Origin: Phlebotomus papatasi
Lineage: Eukaryota > Arthropoda > Insecta > Diptera > Psychodidae
Length of the DNA stretch: 64,000 nucleotides
NCBI RefSeq assembly: GCF_024763615.1
Contig: NC_077224.1
Coordinates: 3,844,001 to 3,908,000, forward strand
Direction: 5' to 3'
In this document: piece after piece, positions 58,919-64,000 of the stretch
Layout of the letters: every line of letters begins with the position of its first letter
Position numbering within the stretch: position 1 is the first letter of the stretch
The notes under the pieces: model-generated
The model's database searches: none
The model's input: the letters and a program-made list of their open reading frames with translations, nothing else
What the model was told of the DNA's origin: nothing
Made by a program: the position numbers and the translations under genes

Positions 58919-59046
58919 AGAGGTGTGCAATAACCGTTTGAAACCGAACAAACATCAAATGAAACTTATACGTCAATGGTCAAAACGCTACCTGAACAAA
59001 CTTATTTTGACGTTTATTCGGTTTCAAACGGTTCTTGCACACCTTT
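58919..59046. mobile_element. Palindromic MITE, copy 2
   Basis: Starts AGAGGTGTGCAATAACCG and ends CGGTTCTTGCACACCTTTG. Same design as 58157-58282, in the opposite arm order (ACGTCAATGGTCAAAACGCT here against GCGTTTTGACCATTGACGTA there). Confidence 0.75.
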
Positions 59047-60389
59047 GATTTAGAACATGCATGTACTAAAATTTTAGCCTTTGTTAAAATATTTAAATTT
59101 TTCGCTTTGCAATTCTTCAGTGAAACTTTTCAATTTTATTTTCACTATCACATATCTCCAGTTGCTGGTAATAATATAAAAAAAATCAATGATAGAAATT
59201 AATAAATCTTATTTAATCATAATATTTCAAAACATAACATTGTGCTTTAGTATTAATCATTAATTAGTATTAATTAGTATTAATCACAAGGAGGAATTGT
59301 TGATCCATAATCTACAAATTTAGATAAAAGTAATGTCTTTAAGCTACGAAACTCAGTTGAACCTAACCTCAACAAAATTGGGTTAATTTAGTGTACTAAA
59401 ATTTGTGTTAATTTTGTATACTTATCTAGCGATCTGAGGCTTTTTATTTTCCCACGCACATGTAATTCTAACCTCATAATCTAAGTAAATTCTAACCTAA
59501 GAAAAGTGTTTAAAAATTAGAAATAATTGCTTTTAAACTAGCCTCTAATACAAGTAAGGCAAACTGATCTTATTTCTTCTTATTTTTTTTTAATTTCAAA
59601 TTAGAAAAAATGGTTTCGCTGTAGTACTTAGAACCTTTTTTTTAGGTTAAGTCAAACATAACCTAAAATTTAAAAGAAAGAATAGACGTTATCTTTAACA
59701 ATTTGAATAATCAACGATTCTTGGACGCGAAGGGTCGAATATAGGGACATTAACCCGGTAAAAATTGACAGTGTACTCCTCAATGGCATATTAGGTGATG
59801 CTTTTTTCCTCCGAATGCTGTTTTTACGGTTTTAACTACACGTTGCTATTATTACTATTATTGCTATTGGATATTTTTCGTTTTCCCCTTCTATTGGAGC
59901 GGCGTGAAAGAAATGTCTTGCCTGCAAATGGTGCTATTATATTGTGAACTTCCACTTCGAAACAGTTTTGCTGTCCGTCTCGTGGAGATTTGCGGTAGGA
60001 CCAGCTTTCGCGCGTCTGAATTCGCCTGCTTCTGGCCAGTTTATTGAGAGTCGTGTCTTGCGATGGTAGCATATTTTCGGTGACTGCATACTGCACTTCC
60101 CCCCAAATACAGTGGAAAAAAGTGAGAGAAGATTGAGAAGTTGCACATCGTGTGAAGAAATTAGGCATTGCCGGAGAAATTTTTGCGCGCACAGAGAGTT
60201 CATGAACTCTTTTTGCTATATTGCATTGTTTGATGTAGGCCTTCTCTATTGAGGGGAATCAATTGAGCCTGGGAGTTGAGTGTTGGAAGTGGGATCATTC
60301 ATCCAGTGTGAATATTTTTTTTGAACCAGAGAGTGGTAACTTCCGCAAAAATTTATTGCGAATATTCAGCAATAGACTCGATAAAACTA
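59047..60389. other. Intergenic DNA, no gene confirmed
   Basis: AACCTAACCTC-like phrases and one AGGTTA...TAACCT palindrome (59640-59665) occur. From about 59850 to 60330 composition is less AT-rich and a 118-codon minus frame exists. It has no recognisable domain, so I leave it as possible 5' UTR or promoter DNA of the right-hand gene. Confidence 0.3.
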
Positions 60390-62488
60390 AAGCTGTCTAT
60401 ACACTAGGAAAAATATGGATGAGTGGCCCTTCAATAATACTATTGATAAAAAGCTTCAATTATTGAAGAGAATTATTGAAGAAAATGCCTCCACACAGGA
60501 ACTAATACGTTTCAATATTGACAGTTCGTGTCATCTCTCAAGTTTTCTTGCGGCTTGAGATTATTTTTCGTGAAAATTTATTATTTGGCTGCTGGAAAAG
60601 TGTGGAAAGTGTTTGTTGAAGTTCATTGAGATAGTGTTTAGTGAATATTAGTAGAAAATTGTCCAAAAGTGCGAAGGAGAAGTGTTTTCGAGAGATGTTT
60701 TTTGTAGTGGGATTCAACCAAGTTTTACTAGAAGTTTTCACTCGTTTTTTTTTTTAATTATTGGTAGTAAACCTCTTGTGCATCACTGTAGAGTTACTTA
60801 ATACCATATTCCAATTTCCAAAATGATCCGACACATATCCGGACGACGACAATAAAGTTTTTCAGAACTTCGAGACATAAAACATAACCTCAAACTTTGC
60901 TCAAAATAAATTTCTGAAAAGTGTACAGCAGCAGGAAAATTCTGTAATTCACAAGAGTGAAAAGCATCAGTGCGATGTGTTTGTCGTTCTAGAGAAGTGG
61001 TGCAGCAGTTTGAATTGCTGACTGAGGGATTTGCTAGCTGTGCTCAGTTTCCTTGATGGAGGTATTGAAGTGCTGAAAACCGAAGATTGTAACAATCTGA
61101 CAGCAGCTGCCGGAGCCGGACGGGTGGATGCTGCGAGTCCAGTGTCGGCTGAGAAGTTAGCCCACATCGTCCTGATGATGAAAAAACGCGAAGTTTTTCC
61201 CTGATGAGGCAGTTGTCGGAGAGGTGGCTGCTGTGAGTCCAGCCTCGGCTGAGAAGTTAGCCTGATCGCACTGTTGATGCAAAAACTCCGAAGCTTTCCC
61301 TGATAACACTATAGAAAATGCCAGTGGGATGCAGGATCCAACAGTTGGTGGTTTAAATACATCCGGATGTCTTTAGTTCCACATCCAATAAACATTCTCT
61401 TCATTTAGAAGTTGAGGGACCCTCATATCCGGCTGTTGGATTATATATATATACACAAGCAGGGACTGTTCTGACTTAAAAGTGCTTCTGCTGCCCAAAG
61501 GTTCATGGATACACTCAGAAGCTCTTCCTGAGATTCACAGAAGGGAGTTGCAGACAGATTATGGATACGACTCTGCTCCAGAAGTACAGAAAAATCTCAG
61601 AGAAACAAAAAGTTATTGTATGTATAAAATTGTGAAGACTTTTTTATTTAAAATTTTTTTATTAAAAAAATAAAATTAACAAAAAAATAAACAAAAATCT
61701 CTTTCTTTTTTCCAATATTGTGTCACTTCAACTGTGGCTCCCAGTCTCTTTGCTTGATAAGATCTCGCGCCTTATCTATTCCTTGATATTTTCCTTGTCT
61801 GTCAGCCAGTGTTCAGGTTTATATTGAAGAGATCCACGGGTTGTGTTCCAACTAAAAAACTCACGGGACCTGCTAATGCAATAGAATGTCTCACTTCCAT
61901 CCCAATTCAATTCTTTACCTTGATCTGTTCTCCAGCTGGATGCTGGGATTGAGATCTGCTTTGTCTCAGAAGCCTCAATCCATGTCCATATGCTCAATTT
62001 ACCCCCAATTTATATCTGAACAAAAACTTTCACCAAAACTGGGGTAAATTCCACTAGGAAGTCACATTCCCTGAAACACACTTTTTTCTTTTTGAACTTG
62101 CACCAAAATCGACAAATAACATTTTTCGAATATTCTGCAACACAAAATATTCGAATTTGCGTGAAAACGAAAAAAATATTTTGATGAAAATATCTAATGA
62201 ACTTGATATCGACCATTTCTTCCATATTCCACTTCAATAATATTATGGAAGAATAATATTGATGATATTTGTCTCAATGTGTAGGGGTAAACAATATTGA
62301 AAGACAATATGGAAGAAAAGTCATCCATATTGAAACGAATATTGAAGAAATTGCCTCCACATTAGATAAATTTTCTTCAATAATCCAAATTTATGTCCAT
62401 ATGTTTTATTAATGTGTAGGCAATTTTCATCAATATTAAATATTGATTGCAAATATTGATGAAATTTTCTCCTAATGTATAGACAGCT
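60390..62488. mobile_element. Possible 2.1-kb TIR element upstream of the right-hand gene
   Basis: AAGCTGTCTATACACTAGGA at 60390 is inverted at TCCTAATGTATAGACAGCTT (about 62469-62488). Sub-terminal AATATTGAAGAAATTGCCTC and its relatives recur at both ends. Within it, about 61104-61202 and 61209-61306 are a tandem duplication (GCTGCNGTGAGTCCAG ... CGGCTGAGAAGTTAGCC). The target duplication was not resolved. Confidence 0.45.
61776..61997 (-). other. Unrecognised open frame
   Basis: A 73-codon frame (MSIWTWIEASETKQ... ending TDKENIKE) whose composition (many Trp, Ser, Glu) is more protein-like than the surrounding AT-rich sequence. Family unknown, no splice context established. It may be cargo of the surrounding element. 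Confidence 0.2.
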
Positions 62489-62788
62489 TAAGACAAGTTG
62501 TTACATCAAAAGAAAGCAAAAGTGCAAAGTCTGAAATCGTGCATCTTGTGGAGGCTCTCAATGGTGATGTTATAGTAAATGGCTAAAAAGTGAAATGTAT
62601 TATTCTCTCCTCGTGTAGCTTTTGCATTTGGTTCAGTTTCTAAAAAGTAAAAACATTATATATAATTATAAGTTGAATATCAACGTGTTGAGGGACTTGT
62701 ATACATGAAATAATTCCTCATTTTGTAACTCTCTTGATATTATATTGTCAATTGTATGATTCTTCAAGTGAAAGTGAAATTGTGAAAA

Positions 62789-62947
62789 ATGACCGCGAGT
62801 AGCGGAAAACACTTAACATCACAGGCTTCGAATGGAAAATCGCCTTCAACGTCTTCATCAGAGGCCACCAATATGCTTAGAACGGCTATTTACACCATTG
62901 TGGACGTTATTGTATTCCTCCTTGTCTCATTGGGATATTGCATTCAG
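62789..62947 (+). CDS. First coding exon of a membrane protein (possible SDR paralogue), gene continues past window
   Basis: ATG (context AAAATGACC) opens 53 codons ending at a GTAGAA donor in phase 0. The first 29 residues are Ser/Thr/Asn-rich and presumably cytosolic. Residues 30-53 (LRTAIYTIVDVIVFLLVSLG...) form one hydrophobic anchor. This design, a polar tail, a single anchor and then a phase-0 junction, matches the N-termini of RDH10/SDR16C enzymes, and the SDR gene to the left has the same phase-0 break after its anchor exon. A paralogue oriented head-to-head with that gene is therefore plausible, but the catalytic exons are not visible and another membrane protein is possible. Confidence 0.5.
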
Positions 62948-63185
62948 GTAGAATTTCGACTTTAACTGCATATAAACCAGCATAATTATACATTTCAACT
63001 TACAAGCATATATCGTCGCTTCCATCAGCCAATGTCGTATGAGTCGTATGAGTGTTGCTAAAATCGTTAGAAGAAAATTTATTGTTATCTGTTTGTTAAA
63101 AGTACCCCCACATCCTTTGTATTGCTCTCTGTATGACTATCAGACGTGAAATGCTGACAAAACTCTGGAAATTCCCATTTAGACT

Positions 63186-63240
63186 CGACCACTGATGAAG
63201 GCTTGAAGACCAAGCCGAAAGCTCTGGAAAGGGTTGAAGT
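63186..63240 (+). ncRNA. Hammerhead-like core (weak)
   Basis: CTGATGA (63192-63198) is followed by a perfect 6-bp stem, GGCTTG/CAAGCC with a 5-base loop, and then GAAA (63217-63220). This is the conserved catalytic core arrangement of hammerhead ribozymes. CGACC before it can pair with GGTTG after it. A convincing stem III and cleavage triplet were not found, so it may be a dead copy or coincidence. Confidence 0.3.
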
Positions 63241-63331
63241 TTTCCTAGAGTAATTCCAAATCCGCCGAGGAAATCCGGTTTCCATATATTCTGTTTACGA
63301 ACAGTTTTACGAAATATTTTTCATGTGTAAA

Positions 63332-63469
63332 GGCGTCTACACATTGGGAGCAATTTTCGTCAAAAATTGCGTTTTTGACAGAAATTTGACGTTTCCCCCT
63401 ACAACGCTGCAGGGAATTTCCTTCAAAAAAGCAATTTTTAACAAAAAATTCTCCCAATGTGTAGAGGCC
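63332..63469. mobile_element. Palindromic MITE with GGCCTCTACACATTGGGAG ends
   Basis: GGCGTCTACACATTGGGAG at left and CTCCCAATGTGTAGAGGCC at right. The inner arms GCAATTTTCGTCAAAAATTG and GCAATTTTTAACAAAAAATT extend the pairing. About 138 bp, in the first intron of the right-hand gene. Confidence 0.75.
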
Positions 63470-64000
63470 ATAAGGAAACGTACAATACCTGACCAATTCT
63501 GCCCCGGTTTCCCATATTGGTGCATGGTGAAATGTCAAAATTCTGTCAAAAATAATTTCTGGATGAATGTGTAAATGTTTATAATCGAAACCGTCTGAAA
63601 GTTTAACGTGTATGCAATACGATTGCAAAGTAAATTGCATTTTTACTTAGAAAGAAAATCGTTTTGGAAAATTTCCCTATAAACATCAAGAGCAAATTAA
63701 CTTAATTTTCTTATATTAATTTTCTAATATGATTACAAAATATTAGTGTCATGTTCTAAATGAAATTTATTATTTTTGAATGAAGAATAAATTCTGATGA
63801 ACACCGGAATAGTCGAGGAGAGTATTTCTTAATTATTTTAAGTTTCTTACTTTTTAATAGGTTTAATTTTTATTTTTTGGATATAAAAGAAAGTTTTTAT
63901 TTTCCCTTCATAATTACATTTTAGGTTTTTTAATACTGGTTTTAGGTTTTAATTAGAAAACATATGTCATCTACAGGTCATATCTTTTTCCTGAATTCAA
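63470..64000. other. Intron of the right-hand gene, nothing further seen
   Basis: AT-rich sequence with no acceptor-linked open frame resembling a second exon. Confidence 0.35.

Noticed and set aside
59836..60203. 118- and 88-codon minus-strand frames near 60 kb
   Set aside because: No recognisable domain, no splice continuation, and the two frames overlap each other. More likely non-coding DNA of less AT-rich composition.
1..64000. CRISPR arrays, bacterial operons or phage-like systems
   Set aside because: Tandem arrays here have degenerate units without unique spacers, and the gene structures are intron-bearing and eukaryotic.

Overview
The window is strongly AT-rich animal nuclear DNA. 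It has short canonical introns, long repeat-filled introns and very many small terminal-inverted-repeat (TIR) transposons. The protein families and intron sizes (55-76 bp when not invaded) point to an insect. The MITE load and sequence style suggest a nematoceran fly such as a sand fly or midge, but that assignment is inference. No bacterial, organellar or CRISPR-like features were seen.

Six coding loci can be supported. From left to right: the terminal exon of a Rab-family GTPase (+, 3913-4326); the complete mitochondrial cysteine desulfurase NFS1 (-, 8653-10127, three exons, one GC-AG intron); a complete ATRIP/mus304-like checkpoint gene (+, 13482-22430, four exons); a complete CHID1-like GH18 protein (+, 22625-27117, three exons); a complete RDH10/SDR16C-type membrane short-chain dehydrogenase (-, 35851-48829, four exons, with an Inr+DPE promoter at about 48986); and the first coding exon of a membrane protein that runs off the right edge (+, 62789-62947). 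All splice phases in the four complete genes close exactly. A THAP-domain fragment (-, 33322-33701) carries an in-frame stop made by a 9-bp tandem duplication and is called a pseudogene.

The rest is repeat. At least a dozen MITEs with TA or TTAA target duplications were delimited to the base. They include one family (568-2821, 41464-43021, 46269-47264) whose ends begin TAGGGGA, pogo-like elements with recognisable transposase or HTH remnants, and piggyBac-like TTAA elements. Minisatellites with units of about 20-45 bp occupy introns and intergenic DNA, and several of them switch orientation to form giant inverted arrays. Fold-back structures lie at about 4.7-5.3 kb, 20.5-22 kb, 32.6-33.1 kb and 51.9-52.9 kb.

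The loci do different jobs: Fe-S cluster sulfur supply, ATR checkpoint, a secreted or lysosomal GH18 lectin-like protein, retinoid/steroid redox, and vesicle traffic. Nothing indicates a functional cluster. The most informative new material is the transposon archaeology: nested insertions with paralogous empty sites in the same window, a small HTH-like protein remnant kept open in two copies of one element, and orientation-switching minisatellites.
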